The position numbers and the translations under genes were made by a program. A stretch of DNA of 64,000 nt from Bog-756 sp963837805 (GTDB lineage Bacteria; Actinomycetota; Acidimicrobiia; Acidimicrobiales; RAAP-2). Below the pieces are notes generated by a model. That model saw only the letters and a program-made list of their open reading frames with translations, did no database searches and was not told the DNA's origin. The DNA is taken from contig CAWIOU010000016.1 of assembly GCA_963837805.1 (NCBI GenBank), positions 1 through 64,000 of the forward strand, in the 5' to 3' direction. This document shows positions 63,872 through 64,000 of this stretch, piece by piece; position 1 is the first letter of the stretch, and each line of letters begins with the position of its first letter.

Positions 63872-64000
63872 GTGTCGGTAGGTAACGACAGCGTCTTCGG
63901 TCGGCGGGATCGGGTCATGGTGCAGGAAGTCGAGCAGCAGGCGGTGCTCCTCGACATCGAAAGCGGCGAGTACTTCTCGCTCAACGATGTCGGCAAACGC
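63872..64000 (+). CDS. PqqD-like RiPP recognition element protein (B1), 3'-truncated by window edge
   Basis: Open from GTG 63872 to the last base (43 codons). MVQEVEQQAVLLDIESGEYF and SLNDVGKR match the beta-hairpin and first helix of PqqD/lasso-B1 proteins (consensus around AVLLDLESGxYFxLNxxGxxIW). These bind the leader helix and deliver the precursor to processing enzymes. GTG 63872 and ATG 63917 are both possible starts; the first gives the usual N-terminus. The downstream genes (protease, cyclase or other) are outside the window. Confidence 0.82.
   Translation, partial: MSVGNDSVFGRRDRVMVQEVEQQAVLLDIESGEYFSLNDVGKR

Overview
The window is chromosomal DNA from a high-GC actinobacterium. Actinobacterial hallmarks are a WhiB protein, PdtaS next to WhiB, DUF3107, the DUF3090/SCO1664/phosphomutase trio, a 13E12-type DUF222-HNH gene, RskA-type sigma control, and many leaderless genes (TANNNT box 6-8 nt before the start codon). 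A complete System I (Ccm) cytochrome c maturation operon, ETF and F420-type chemistry would suit an aerobic member of the Acidimicrobiia, but that placement is inference. I see no tRNA, rRNA, CRISPR array, insertion sequence or prophage.

Layout. 1-4 kb: 3' part of cysS, a cold-shock gene, a 24-25 nt tandem-repeat array, an acyl-CoA dehydrogenase under a palindromic operator, and a low-MW phosphatase. 4-12.6 kb: accessory zone with a frameshifted DUF222-HNH gene, a DUF4395 membrane protein, a diiron protein, an ECF sigma/anti-sigma pair, a TetR regulator, a glycosyltransferase broken by two frameshifts, a crotonase and a lone gmd. 12.6-21.3 kb: ccdA followed by ccmABCDEFGH(I) and an acetyltransferase, nearly all overlapping by 4-11 nt. 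21.4-32.5 kb: membrane-anchored unknown, PPOX-fold protein, alpha/beta hydrolase, quinone oxidoreductase, an Fe-S island (cysteine desulfurase, SufR-like sensor, divergent Mrp), CFA-type methyltransferase, DUF2252 and dGTPase. 32.6-41.4 kb: DUF3107, two ArsA/GET3 ATPases, O-methyltransferase, PHP phosphatase, PdtaS kinase, WhiB with a perfect CRP-type palindrome in its leader, GDPD and etfBA. 41.7-50.1 kb: acyltransferase/SGNH protein, phosphomutase/DUF3090/SCO1664 operon, MMPL exporter, FrhB-like protein divergent from an Fpg glycosylase. 50.1-61.7 kb: Bcp, ThiC, DEAD-box helicase, PIG-L, GATase, hemolysin III, aconitase, an ABC exporter and a second Bcp. 61.8-64 kb: a nonapeptide-repeat protein with an RDD protein, AlkB, then the start of a RiPP locus.

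The most novel item is at the right edge. A 36-codon precursor with a textbook lasso-type leader (Y-x2-P-x-L-x3-G-x5-T) is followed by a PqqD-like recognition protein that runs off the window. The predicted core, HNFSNFNGFNGPS, has no Asp or Glu, so it cannot form the usual lasso macrolactam ring. It is an Asn/Phe/Gly repeat and may belong to a different peptide class.
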